NCBI GenBank assembly: GCA_029379385.1
Contig: CM055611.1
Coordinates: forward strand, 7,378,001-7,442,000
Source: Quillaja saponaria
Taxonomy: Eukaryota > Streptophyta > Magnoliopsida > Fabales > Quillajaceae
DNA length: 64,000 nt
Reading direction: 5' to 3'
Below the pieces are notes generated by a model that was not told the origin of the DNA, made no database searches, and was given only the letters and a program-made list of their open reading frames with translations. The translations under genes were made by a program, and so were the position numbers. Below are positions 37,113 through 49,029 of this stretch, piece after piece (positions within the stretch are counted from its first letter, which is position 1; each line of letters starts with the position of its first letter).

Positions 37113-40100
37113 TACAATGGAGTCATCGACGTAATATTGCTATACAGTGACATATAATTTTCAAGATACAAAACTTTTGCTATTACTATTATTGATAGAC
37201 GATACTAATTTAATCATAGCATTACTGCACTTTTCTTATTTATTGGAGGTTGATTATTTATCAGTATAGATTTAACTTACGATATATTTGAAAATTCCAC
37301 CTAAATGAGTAATTTACAGGAAATCGACAATAGATTCCATTAACAATTGGTCATTTTTATCCTTTGAAATAATTCAATGAATCTAGTAAATATTTTTAGG
37401 TGACCCCATTGACTATAAATACAACATTTACTAATTCATATAATAATTAGTTGTTCATGAACTAACGATAAATACTGTTTCTTTTTAAAATTATTATTAA
37501 CAACGTAGTTTATTCAATGATAAATCCAAAAGAACGAATTGTTGAATTACAATTTACCCATCTTTACTGGGTTTATTATTTATTATTTATTGTTTTATCT
37601 TCTAATTATTCTTTTAATTAAGAAAAGAAAAGAGAATACCAAATATATGGTAGAAATTATGTTATTTCCTTGATTTATAGTGCTTCTTGAAGCATCCAGT
37701 ATATAATGAAATCACCAGGAGGACCGACAATAAAAATAGCATATATTGATCATATTTGGATGTTATTTTCTTGCTACACTACCACATCTAGATCCTTTGC
37801 AGATTAGGTTGTTAGCATTTGTAACCATAGATTGGTCTTGTGTCGTCTAATGGGCACAATGATTGCCATGATTTGATATTGATAATTTAGTTGGGCTGGA
37901 TTATTTGAAGTGCTTATCAAGAGCAAAGTTTTTAAAACTAGTAGCCACATAGAAGTTATGTCTTACCTGAGAGTCATATTCCAAAATAATTTTCAAAATT
38001 TTAAAACTATAATTAATGTTGCCCAAGTCCGAGAATATTAGAAATTTCATATGTGGACTGTCATTATTTGTATGATTTTTGTTTTGATAAAAAACGAGTT
38101 TAAAATTGTTCCAATTGAGACAAAATGGTGAGAGCCCATTTGGATTGGACTCAACCACACCTCTTTGTAATGTGGATTGGCAGTTAGTGTAAACTGAGTG
38201 TCTTAAGAAGCTTTTAATGGAAGAACTTTTAGGGTTTAATCATAAAATTGGTTAATTGGCATTGTGGAAAATGATGCTATCATAAAATTTCAGGTTGAAC
38301 TCCAATTTTTATTATTTATCTGCTGGAGGAGGTGCTGATGTAATCTAAATATATGAATGAATTCCCTCTTATAATGATTGCTATGCGTCTTATCCCATGT
38401 ACAACCCCAAATGGCTGTGTCTTATCCCATATACAACCCTAAACGTCATTTGCTTAATTTAGATTTTTTCTCTTCCAAAAAAAAAAAAACAAAGTAAGTG
38501 CAATGTCAAAACACATTCCTATTGAATTGGTCATCAATGATTGTTGATTACAATATAAAAATACATAAATGTGGTCATCAATGGCGTTGATTACAAAATT
38601 ATGATATATTTTTTTCTTTTCTTTATTCTTGAATTTGATAATCTCTCTCCCTCCTTCTCACTCTCTTGTTTCCTATCAAACAAAGATTGGAATTTACTTA
38701 AGCCCACATTTGCAATTTCTTTTCTTTTTCTTACCATACTAGGATATTAATTAGGGAGGAAAAATACTGAAACGGCCATGGTAATAAGGCCTAGAAGATA
38801 AAATATTATTGTCCTTTACTTCATTTGATAAGCACATAAGTTTAAGAAATAAGTATGAACTTATTTATCTTTTATACCACTTGATTCAAAAGACACAAAT
38901 TATTAGAGTTTATTTTATAAAACTTTCACCAACACTTTTTTAATTTTAGTTATTAGTTGGCCCATCAAGACTCAACAGCAGAAATAGTATTTTATTTTTT
39001 TTATAGATTTCGATGATCTCTTGTTTTGGTAAAATAAAAAATTTAAAAATAAATTATTAAAAATGTGGCTCTAATATAATATCAGAATTGGGCTATATAG
39101 GCCTTTCTAATGTGTCGTATATGGGAAAAAAAAAATTCAAGAAATTATACTCTTCATTATCATTATCTATGTAAACATTCTTGTAAGTTAGGAACTTAGC
39201 TACTTGTTCTTGGTTGGCTTTGCATTTATAAAGCCATGATTCCAGCTGCCATCTCATGATCAACTAGACAAGTGCCGTCTTTAACAAATTACAAAACGAC
39301 AAACAATATTGTTTCAATTTTCCCTCATCGACGGACCATTTGGATTTATGTGTTATGATCAAAACGAGGACAACATCTTGTGCTCTCAATTTCCTTATGT
39401 AGGCAAAAATATTCTTTTCGTCTCCAAAATTTCGTTTTATCGATTGTGTCTAATTAATCACAATGTGTATATCTACTAAACAAATCACAAATCAACAAAA
39501 ATTACAGACATTTTTATATTTAATAGTTTGTTTAAAAATTACATGTTAACTTTAATCTATTTTTGTCTCTTTTTTCCTTTGATTCACTTCTTAATTATTG
39601 AGATTAAGAATGAAATTTGAATTGAATAGTTTCGAAAAAACATTATTCCAATTCCAATTACAAAATTTGAATTCAAATTCGAATACTTATATGAACTTAA
39701 TCTGCAATTTGACTTTGAATTAAATTTCGAACATACGAATTAGAATAAAATTTCAAATATTCGAATTCTAACATTCAAATATTTAAGATATTTTGATAAT
39801 TAAATAAAAACATAAAAAATATTATTTTTAAATAAAAACTTATATTATTTTGAATTTTAATTCAAATTTGAATTCGATCGTCGAATATCGAATCACAGTC
39901 AACATAACTTTCTATTAATCTTCTTTATTCCAAAATTAAAAAGGAATATGTAGGCATCTAGAAAGAAAACCAATAAGCTAATTGTGAAATTTCATATTCC
40001 ACATATCAAGATTTGTTAATTTAAATAATCTCATAAGGAATTTTAATCAAAGTGTTTAGCAAAGGTAAACATACACAGTAGAATAATTAGACACAATTTA

Positions 40101-40169
40101 CAAAGTAAAAAAAAACTAACTAAAAACAACTGAATATATAATGAATTGAAACTTGAGAAACATCTTAGG
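36421..40169. other. AT-rich intergenic region
   Basis: 3.7 kb without a recognisable gene. Contains a (TA)n tract at 37081-37106, a short tandem duplication of TGTCTTATCCCATRTACAACCC near 38388-38450, and palindromic GAATTCAAATTCGAAT-type text near 39660-39870. The first 50-100 bases may be residual retrotransposon internal sequence. Confidence 0.5.
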
Positions 40170-40908
40170 AAGTGGTGGACTTAGAAATTTTATTTAGTGG
40201 GATCAATGAAATATTATATTATTTAATAGTAAGAATTATAAAAATTATACAAGCACCATTGTTACTATACGCATTTTTTTAAAATAAAATGAAACTACTA
40301 TAAATATTTGATCAAGTTATTAATAAACAAATTTATCTTGATTATTAGGATGATATCAGAAGTCTTGGTTACCAATGAAGAATTTCTAAATACCTCAATA
40401 AACTTTGAACAATTTATCGCATTAATTTGAAATAGTAGAATTTTTCTCTTTTAATTAAGTACTTATTCATTGACTAACTAAACTAATGATAATACATTTG
40501 ATCAAATTAAATGCATCTAAGAAATTTAATTGACTTGCAACAGAATCAACCAATGGATGATACAATTGTGTAACATTCTAACGTATTAAATAAATTATCA
40601 ACACTTTTAGTGAAAAATAAATAAATTAAAAGTTAAGATTTGAAATTCTCTATGGCACCTCCAATGTTGGAAAAAAGATTCAATTCCACCCATTAGTTAC
40701 ATCAATCTTGTATTTGTCCCTTTAATATATGACTACTATAACACTTCTTTTGTCTTTTACTTCTCTTTCTTCCCCCTCTGTTTAATATTTTTTTCGATGG
40801 AGTCAAGATCCATTTTTTGTATCCAACTGAATTAGATATAATATAAATATATATATATACCAAACAATTTTTAGAATCTAAAAATTGTACTAGCTAGCGC
40901 CGCCCCTG
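40170..40908. mobile_element. Possible MITE next to the P450 promoter
   Basis: The left end AAGTGGTGGACTTAG resembles the reverse complement of the right end CTAGCGCCGCCCCTG (consensus-like CAGGGGCGGmgCTAG). The interior is AT-rich and non-coding, and I saw no target duplication. The right end lies 28 bp before the P450 TATA box. Degenerate, so low confidence. Confidence 0.35.
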
Positions 40909-40935
40909 CAAGAGACAAAAAAAGGATAGTACTCT

Positions 40936-40943
40936 TATATAAA
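40936..40943 (+). promoter_or_regulatory. TATA box of the P450 gene
   Basis: TATATAAA 83 bp upstream of the ATG at 41019, in a suitable position for a plant promoter. Confidence 0.6.
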
Positions 40944-41018
40944 GCTAACCTTCCTAGCCATCATTTTAATTCCTCCTTCTTCTTCAACTTAATTTCTATT
41001 ACATTAGATATAGCTAAC

Positions 41019-43920
41019 ATGGAAATATCACTGGCCAAAATTGCAATTTTCATTGTTCTTATCACAATTCTAAGATTGGGATGGATAATACTGAATTGGG
41101 TTTGGATAAGGCCTAAAAGGTTAGAGAAGTGCTTAAGAGAGCAAGGTCTTCAAGGTAATTCTTACAAACTTTTGTTTGGAGACTTGAAGCAGATCTTGAA
41201 GATGAAAGACCAAGCAAGATCTAAACCTATAAATGTTGCTGGTGATATTCTGCCACGTGTCATCCCATTTCATCATCAGATGGTTGAAAACTATGGTGGT
41301 ATATATTTTTCTTGATTTTACTAATTAATTATTTCTAGTGCAAATTGCAGTTTTTTTTTTTTTTTAATTTGCAATGTAATAAGGATTTTTTTTCCCTCAA
41401 TTACATAGTGTATATAACCCACGAAATTGTAATAATTTATTGGATCTTAATTGTGAATATAGGTAAGAATTGTCTCATGTGGATAGGTCCTACACCAATG
41501 GTGATTGTTATGAATCCTGAAGAAATAAAAGACATCTTCAACAACTTAAATGACTTTCAAAAGACGCCCAAAAGTCCATTTGCCAAGTTTCTAATGACTG
41601 GACTTCTGGAACATGAAGGTGAGAAATGGACGAAACACAGGAAGATAATGAACCCTGCATTTCGGCTAGAAAAGTTGAAGGTAATTCTAAGATCATTTAT
41701 ACATATATATATCTTTGTTTAATTTTGATATTATTTTTAGTTTAGAATGTGAAACTAGATTATAATTCTAAGATCATTTATACATATATATATTTTTGTT
41801 TAATTTTGGCCATTGACTGTTCATTGTATTTTTATAATCGACCACCACCATATCTATATTCCTTATTAAACGAACAAGCTAAACATACCATTAAACTCAA
41901 CTTGGTGATTTGGAGACACTGTTTCACTTCGGAGAATATAGAGTAACCTACAAGAATGGTGATTGTTATGAGGAGCGAATTATGATTGATTAAGTTTGAA
42001 TCCAGTTTGGTTTAGTAGGGTCCGAATCAATTTATGGATAAACATAATTATATACTTTAAGAAAAAGAAACAATACAAGCCTAATTCGGTTGGGTCCAAT
42101 CAAATGATTTTTATGGAGCATGTAGGTTTTTGACGAAATGATCTGTGTCTGAGTCAATAATTTGTCGAGGTGAATATTGTAAAAAGAGTCCAACGTGTAA
42201 GACCTATGTGTATTTGGAATTCAAAAACTAGAAACCGAAACAGTTTTAAGTTTAAGATCATGACCCTATTTCTAAATCTTTTATTGCAGCAAATGGTACC
42301 GGCATTCTACGATTGTTGCAGCCAAATGATTGATGAATGGAAGACATTGGTCACTAAGGAGGGATCATGTGAGTTAGATGTTTGGCCATATCTTTTCAAC
42401 ATGTCTGGTTATGTGATTTCTCAAGCAGCATTTGGCAGCAGCTTTGAAGAAGGAAGAAGAATATTCCGACTGCAGAACGAACAAGCTAAATATACCGTTA
42501 AACTCTTATTTTCTGTTTATATTCCAGGGTGGAGGTAAATTAATTAAGCAGAAGTTCTTTAATTATTAACATCTAATTCCATCCATGTTAAGACCCTTTG
42601 ATCTCATGTATAATCAATGGATTTTATTTGCATTTAGGTTTTTACCCACTAAGATGAACAAGAGGATGAAGGAAATAGAGAATGAAGTACGAGTCATACT
42701 TAAGGGAATCATCAACAAAAGGGAGAAGGCAATGAAGGAAGGTGAAGTCACAAAAGATGACCTATTAGGTTTACTTATGGAATCAAATTATAGAGAAATT
42801 CAAGAACATGGGAATAACCAAAAAGTCGGATTGAGTATTGAGGAAATAATTGAGGAATGCAAGTTGTTTTATTTCGCTGGCCAAGAAACTACTGCAGCTC
42901 TACTTGTTTGGACAATGATTCTGCTATGCAGGAATCAAAACTGGCAAGCAAAAGCAAGAGAAGAGGTAATGCAAGTATTTGGGGGATAACAAACCGGACT
43001 ATGATGGGTTAAATCGCCTAAAAATTGTAAGTATTGTCCTTTTTGTTTTGCTTAGTTATCATTCTTCTTACTTAAATAAATGATTCTTCAGTTTCTAGAC
43101 AAAATGTAAGCATTTTGAAATTCTATTATGGCCACGTTTTATTTAAGTTGAAACGATATTGAAGAACAAGAAGGACTACACAATAGAATGCGATCATCCT
43201 TTTTCGTTAAATCACATGTGGAATTCGAACATGAAATCTCATAATGAAAATATCAAGTTTTAACCGTTAGGGTGTTCTTTTCGGGTACAAAAATCGTAGT
43301 CTAACTCCAAAAAGATAGGACAAAATTAACATTGTAAGACTTAGATACCATTGATCATGAAAAAGAATCATTTTAACTAAGATGACACAAACGTAAAATC
43401 CACAAGCTAGAAAAATTAAACTTGTAGTTAACTACATTGAATTTAATTTGTAGTAAATTAATATTGCATATATGTTGATGTCATTATATTGCAGGTAACA
43501 ATGATATTGTATGAGGTTCTTAGATTGTACCCACCAGGTTTTGTAATTCACAGAGCTGTTAAAAAAGATACGAAACTTGGAAATTTGGTATTACCAGCTG
43601 GAACACAACTTTGCTTACCTACAATTCTCCTCCAACATGCTCAAGAATTCTGGGGTGAAGACTCAAAGGAGTTCAAACCAGAGAGATTTTCTGAAGGAGT
43701 ATCGAAGGCAACAATGGGACGAATTACATTCTTTCCATTTACAGGTGGTCCTCGAATATGCATTGGACAAAACTTCGGTTTGATAGAAGCGAAAATGACT
43801 ATAGCATTGATCCTTCAGAACTTCAGATTTGATCTTTCCCCATCTTATACTCATGCTCCTTTCTCAGTTATAACTCTTCAGCCCCAATTTGGTGCGCATA
43901 TAATCTTGAACAAGTTGTAG
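41019..43920 (+). pseudogene. CYP72-type cytochrome P450, one-base frameshift in exon 4
   Basis: Exons 41019-41295, 41463-41680, 42290-42534, 42638-43026, 43495-43920. The N-terminal anchor is MEISLAKIAIFIVLITILRL. Exon 2 has NYGKN and WIGPTP; exon 4 the oxygen-binding I-helix AGQETT (about 327-332); exon 5 the K-helix EVLR (383-386), PERF (438-441) and heme loop [10 protein letters not shown] (458-467, Cys465). Five GGGGG bases at 42981-42985, where the phase of the five exons allows four, bring a stop at 42987-42989. Without the extra base all phases close to 517 codons, normal for CYP72. CYP72 enzymes are ER-bound oxygenases of terpenoids, gibberellins and related compounds; the substrate is not predictable. 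Either a young pseudogene or a homopolymer sequencing error. The exon 1 donor could also be 3 bp later. Confidence 0.88.
41683..41806. repeat. 81-bp direct duplication in P450 intron 2
   Basis: AATTCTAAGATCATTTATAC and the following TA-rich text occur at 41683 and again at 41764, starting just past the intron 2 donor. Two copies only. Confidence 0.7.
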
Positions 43921-43941
43921 TGTCAATGTCAATTTCCATCA

Positions 43942-43947
43942 AATAAA
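43942..43947 (+). terminator. Polyadenylation signal of the P450 gene
   Basis: AATAAA 22 bp after the TAG stop at 43918-43920. This is close for a plant signal but the only one nearby. Confidence 0.4.
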
Positions 43948-44585
43948 TATTAGGGTCTGTTTGGATCCCAAGAATTGGGCTTTGGGAATTAAAATTGGTG
44001 GCCCAATTTTAATTTTTTAGTGTGGTCCCAATTTTTAGGTAAACTCAAAATAATTATAAGGCTACCAAAACTCTCTTTGTATTATTATTTCAAAAATGAT
44101 TATTAATTTAAATTTTATTTATGTCTTATCTTAAGTTAAATAATAATATGTCATTATTTAATTATAAAATTATGTTTTTTTTTTTTTTCTAATAGAAACA
44201 CATATGGGAGAAATATTTTAAATATCATTTAACCTAAATTTCAAACTTTATGGGAGGTATTTTTAGATTTTAAATAGAGAAATAGTTCATGTAATATTTG
44301 AGTAATTTAATCTTTAAAAAATTATATAGTCTACTCCTTGTCCACACCCACACCAAAATGTAAAATGAAGAGGCGCCTGAGACAAGGTGTTCTCAAGGTC
44401 AGTCATATATATAATAAGTTGTTAGCACCTCAAGGGGCTTAGCTAGTAGTCAAGAAGGTTTGTGCTCTTCATTGATTTCATGGGTTATAATTTCTTGGAG
44501 AAAGCCGTGGAGAGTAAAATTCCTATAATTTTTCTAGTCTCGATATGGATGGTTTGCATTCGACAGGACCAAAAAAGTAATTAAT
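43948..44585. other. Intergenic region
   Basis: Begins with GGGTCTGTTTGGATCC and AATTGGGCTTTGGGAATT-type text resembling a MITE end, without a matching right end. The rest is AT-rich. No gene recognised. Confidence 0.4.
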
Positions 44586-47500
44586 CTAGGTGTAAGTTAA
44601 CAGGACACATCTAACCACCAGGTCAAATATATATATATATAAGTTGTTGGTTGGGGATCTTAAGCAACTTACAAATATGTTGTTGGTTAAGGATCTTAAA
44701 GCATGCAGAATCTCCTGCACTATAATGATATTATCATTAGTTTGCCTACCAGGAATAAAGCTACTTTGAGTAGGAGCAACCAGCTTTCTCATCAAGGGTC
44801 TAATTCTGGCCATTAAAATTTCTAAAATAATCTTTTAACTCACATTACATAGGTGCTTCGCATATTCTTGAACATCAACATTAAGGATTAGAGTGATTGA
44901 GTAGTATTTATCTTATCAAGGAGAATACCAGACTGAAAGAAATTTTGAACACTACTAGCAACATGAAAGAACTGAATAATATCAACACTAGAAAAAATAG
45001 CTTGAAACCCATACCAGGATCTAAAAAACTCCCGAAAACATGTCTTCAATTCAACTTGAGAAATATATGTCTAAACCAACTCACTAAACAAACAAGGAAG
45101 AGCACAATAAGAGTCAGTAAGGAAAAAGTTACTACCAGAGACTTCATAAAGCTTTTTGAAAAAATTCACAAAAAGAGTTTTTAAAGAGTTAGGATCCTCC
45201 ATCTAATTATCCTCATCATCTTTAAGGGTCTTAATTTTATTTTTGTGTCTTCTAACTAGACTACTAGTATGAAAATAGCTAGTGTTTCTATCACCAAGCT
45301 TAACCTACTTTTCTCTAGATTTCTGAAACCACAACATTTTGTCCTGAGCAAGAACTTCATTAAATTGCTTCAGTTACTCACACTCAAGATTAATTAGGAA
45401 AGGGTTATAGCTTCCACACAAGAAAATCTGGATACCTTTAATTCTAGCAAGTAAATTCTTCTTTTTCTTATGAATATTGCCAAAGACTTCTTTATTCCAA
45501 TGCTTCAAAATAGAAGAAAAATTAGCAAGCAAAGTAGGCTAGTATTCATATTACCAACACAAAAATCTTTAGCTATATCAGAAAAACTGATCATGATAGA
45601 ACCAGCTAGCCTCAAATCTAAAAGGCCTTATATTATAAGCATGAAAAAGCATACCTTTCAAATGAACTAGAATTGGACAATGGTCAGATCTTGTTCTAGA
45701 AAGATACTAAACCAAAGCATCAAGAAAAAGGTGCCACCAATCAATATTGCAAAGACTTCTATCCAACCTTTTTATGAATTAAACCATTACCATGCCTCAT
45801 ATTACTCCAAGTGAATTTGGGCCCAGAAAATCCCAAATCAATAAGCTTATTTATGCTAAACCAATTGCAAAATCCAACATTGCTAGTGTGAGAAGTATTT
45901 AGATTAGAAGTCTCAGAACAAGAAAGAATATCATTAAAATCTCCAACCATCAGCCAAAGTAAATCCTAGGCATCAAATTGAGAATTCATGTCAGAACTCA
46001 GTCCTTTTAGAATAAGTAAAACTAGCAAAACTGCAGTTAACATCCCATTAGAATCTTTAGGATTACCAACAATAACATTAATACCCTAAGGATAAGAAGC
46101 AACATCTTTCACTTGAACATAATTATCCTACCACAAAAGCCAAATACCACCACTAAAACCTTCTACATCAATTGTATAATGCTACGAGAATCCTAACTTC
46201 TTAATAACACATTTAGCCTTTCTAGAATAATTCTAGTTTCAACCAGAATAACAATAGCATGTTTATGGCTTCTAAAAAGATCAAAGACAAAAGCCATGAA
46301 AGACTTATACCTAGTTCCTCTAACATTCCACATAAGTATCTTAAACATACAAATACTAACAAAAAGGGAACCAAATCAAATAGAGTTAATAACCACATCA
46401 GGATTGAGACCCTGAGTGGTAACACCAATCATACTGTCCTTACCAACAGAATTAGCATCCAAATAACTCACACCAGAGTCATGAACCATTTCTACTATAT
46501 AAGAGGAATCAACAGAGGGCAAACCAGGATTAGAAGGCTTAGGTTGATCAAGCACTAGACTCACAGCTTCCCTACTACTAGAAGTATTTGAAATATCCAT
46601 TAAGACTTGTTTACCAAAGCCTTGCAACTTTCAATTAGTCAAAAAGCACTCTTAAGGATAGACTCAATTAAACTACCAAAAATGAAACTCTGACCAGCTT
46701 TAGTAACCTCTTGCTTATTGTCAGAAACTTCTAAAGGCTTCAGAACTGGAGAATAAACATTTCTAGTAGTTTGAGATTTGCCTTATTAACTCCAGTAATA
46801 TTTCCTTTGCAAAAGACAACCTTTCTCTGATTACTTGCACCATTACGAGCCTTTTCCACAAACAGAACCTTGATTTTGGCCTTAAGAGATCTGACTTGTT
46901 CATAAAGCAACTTATGCCTTACCAAATTAAGTTGTACAACAGGCACTCTTGCCTCCCACGGTTCAACAACAGGGGTATTAATCACCTTAATTTCCAAAAC
47001 TCCAAATCTGGATCCAGGAATTCCAGTCTCCTGAACACCCCATAAAGGCTGAGGGTTAAAGCTCATCCCCTCATAAGCCCCAGACTTCTTTCCACATTTT
47101 GTTTTGGTAATTCTTGGTCTCCTTCTCCTTTGAGGAACTAGTATCTACGGCCCATAATCAGCCTCAGCCATACTCATACCTCCAGCTTTAAAAGTATTAT
47201 CACCATTCATATCCTAAGGACAACCCGAATCATCAAAACCCCCTTGCCCAGATTATTCACCTCCACATTAGCTCAGTAATGTTCTTTATTATGGCCAAAA
47301 TCACCACAATGAAAACAAATCATATGGAAATCGTCATATTCAACTCGTCTCCATCACTTGCTAATTTTAATTTTAGGAACCAAAGGCTTATCAAGTTCTA
47401 TCTCAATGTAAATTCTAGCAAACTTATCCCTCTTAAAGTCCAGAGTTGCTTTATCCACCTTCAAGATCTTCCCAATTTGACCAACGGCTTCAAATAAAGA

Positions 47501-47985
47501 ATTAGTTTGAAAGTACTCACTTAGAAGCTCAAATCCAAATAGCAGTATGTTTAATTCTCTCTCTAATAAGCTGAAATTCTGGTTTACAGTGCCTCATAGT
47601 AAGATAATGCCCATCTATAATCCATGGGCCATTAACAGCACATGGTTCAAGTCCTCAGGATAATTCAATCGCACAATGTAGAAATCACAACCAAGATCAA
47701 TAAGCTTAAGATCAGCTTTCAATTATCACTTCTGCTTAAGCCTGTTAAGTATATAGACATAGGACAAACTCTTCCTAAGCAGCTTGACAATCAGAGAGGC
47801 TCTCCATGGCTAACAAAGTCTCTCCAGCTCCAAAACAAGGATGTGAACCTTAGGCCAAAAGCAGTCCTCATCATCTTCCTCAGAGACCTCACGAGGGTTA
47901 ATGACCCACATCAAAGGGTCGATGAGGATCAGCGGTTTCTATGGCCAGAATCAAGTGAAAAGCATATGTTAAAATGCAAATAGCG
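44586..47985 (-). pseudogene. L1-type LINE retrotransposon, decayed, lacking its 3' part
   Basis: Minus-strand order, right to left. ORF1 remains: GLEPCAVNGPWIIDGHYL (DUF4283-like) near 47640, LDFKRDKFARIYIEIELDKP near 47420, and CCHC knuckle CFHCGDFGHNKEH near 47300. ORF2 endonuclease: ILMWNVRGTR start near 46340, and GDFNDILSCSETSN then LGFSGPKFTWSNMRHG at 45760-45950. The beginning of the reverse transcriptase (PTQSSFIPGRQTNDNIII) lies at 44700-44790. Many stops and shifts. The reverse transcriptase palm, the C-terminal part and a poly-A tail are missing, so the 3' end was lost by deletion or rearrangement rather than by usual 5' truncation. Confidence 0.85.
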
Positions 47986-48354
47986 TACGATACGAACAAT
48001 TATTTTGAAAATAGGTACACAATAGCACAAAGTCTAAAACTACACTGAGAGAAAAAAGAAAAGTCACAATGCAGTGCTTCTGCCTTTCCCACCAACTCAT
48101 TAGCTTTTTACAGCACTACTACTTTACTGTTGCTAGATGTTAAATATTTACCATCATTCCATGCAATCTGTGTGGGTGCAGCATCGATGCCAGCCCATAT
48201 CCTCATAAAAATCCTTTTTCATTTGTCAGTTTATTCCCTAATATAGTTAAGCAAAATCAAACATGATGTTCATACCCTATCTACATCGTTCGTAAACTTA
48301 AATTAAAAAGAATGAAAAAAATCTAAGCAGACAGGAAATTTAAAAAGAATGCTA
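47986..48354. other. Short spacer
   Basis: Between the LINE remnant and the MITE; may include the LINE 5' UTR. No gene seen. Confidence 0.4.
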
Positions 48355-48690
48355 AATTATAATTTTAGTCCTTATAATTTGATTGAGAATTCAGTTTCAT
48401 CCTTATATTTCAAAAAGTTTAAATATCATTCTTAGAGTTTCGAAAACCACGCAATGTGATTCTTACCGTCACTTTTTTTACCATATTTAACTTGATATGA
48501 GGTGATATGTCAAACAAACATCATGACACGTGGAAAAGTAATGTAGTACATTGTTTATCACGTGAACTACCATTAAGTTAAATCTTACGGCGAGGACCAC
48601 ATTGCTTGATTTTTGAAACTATAAGGATGATATTTTAACTTTTTGAAATATAGGGACAAAAATAAATTTTCAGTGTAATTGAGCCTAAAA
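48355..48690. mobile_element. Long-inverted-repeat MITE (MULE-type)
   Basis: Arms about 48385-48470 and 48590-48685 are inverted copies: TATTTCAAAAAGTTTAAATA pairs with TATTTTAACTTTTTGAAATA, and AAAACCACGCAATGTGATTC pairs with ACCACATTGCTTGATTTTT. The outer text AGTCCTTATAATTTGAT resembles the terminal region of the MULE at 25786. Same family as 13945-14395. Non-coding. Confidence 0.7.
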
Positions 48691-49029
48691 AGAAAAAATT
48701 GAAGTCAGTGGAGTTTTAAAGTGAGTATAGTGTGAATGTGTAATTAGTGTGGACCAATGCTAGTCATTGTAATATTTACGCACCACTTGGACAAGTTCTT
48801 GCTTGTTAAGCTAGATATTCTTTGAGTGGCTTTGAATAATGAAATTACATACTTTTCACCAAGACTTTTTGTCATAAGTTAAAAACCTACAAAAGTAGAG
48901 GTTTTTAACAAGCTTCACATGAAGGGAAGTCATACATTGAACTAAAATTATAAGCTAATGTTGTAAGTGTTAATGTGCTTTTTAATGTTTTTTTTATACT
49001 TTATTAATTTAATTTAACTATATTTTGAA
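48691..49029. other. Spacer, possibly interior of the CACTA remnant
   Basis: AT-rich, no gene or terminus recognised. Confidence 0.35.

Noticed and set aside
48103..48118. CACTACTACTTTACTG as the left end of the CACTA element
   Set aside because: Only the first six bases match the right terminus and the flanking 3-bp duplication does not agree.
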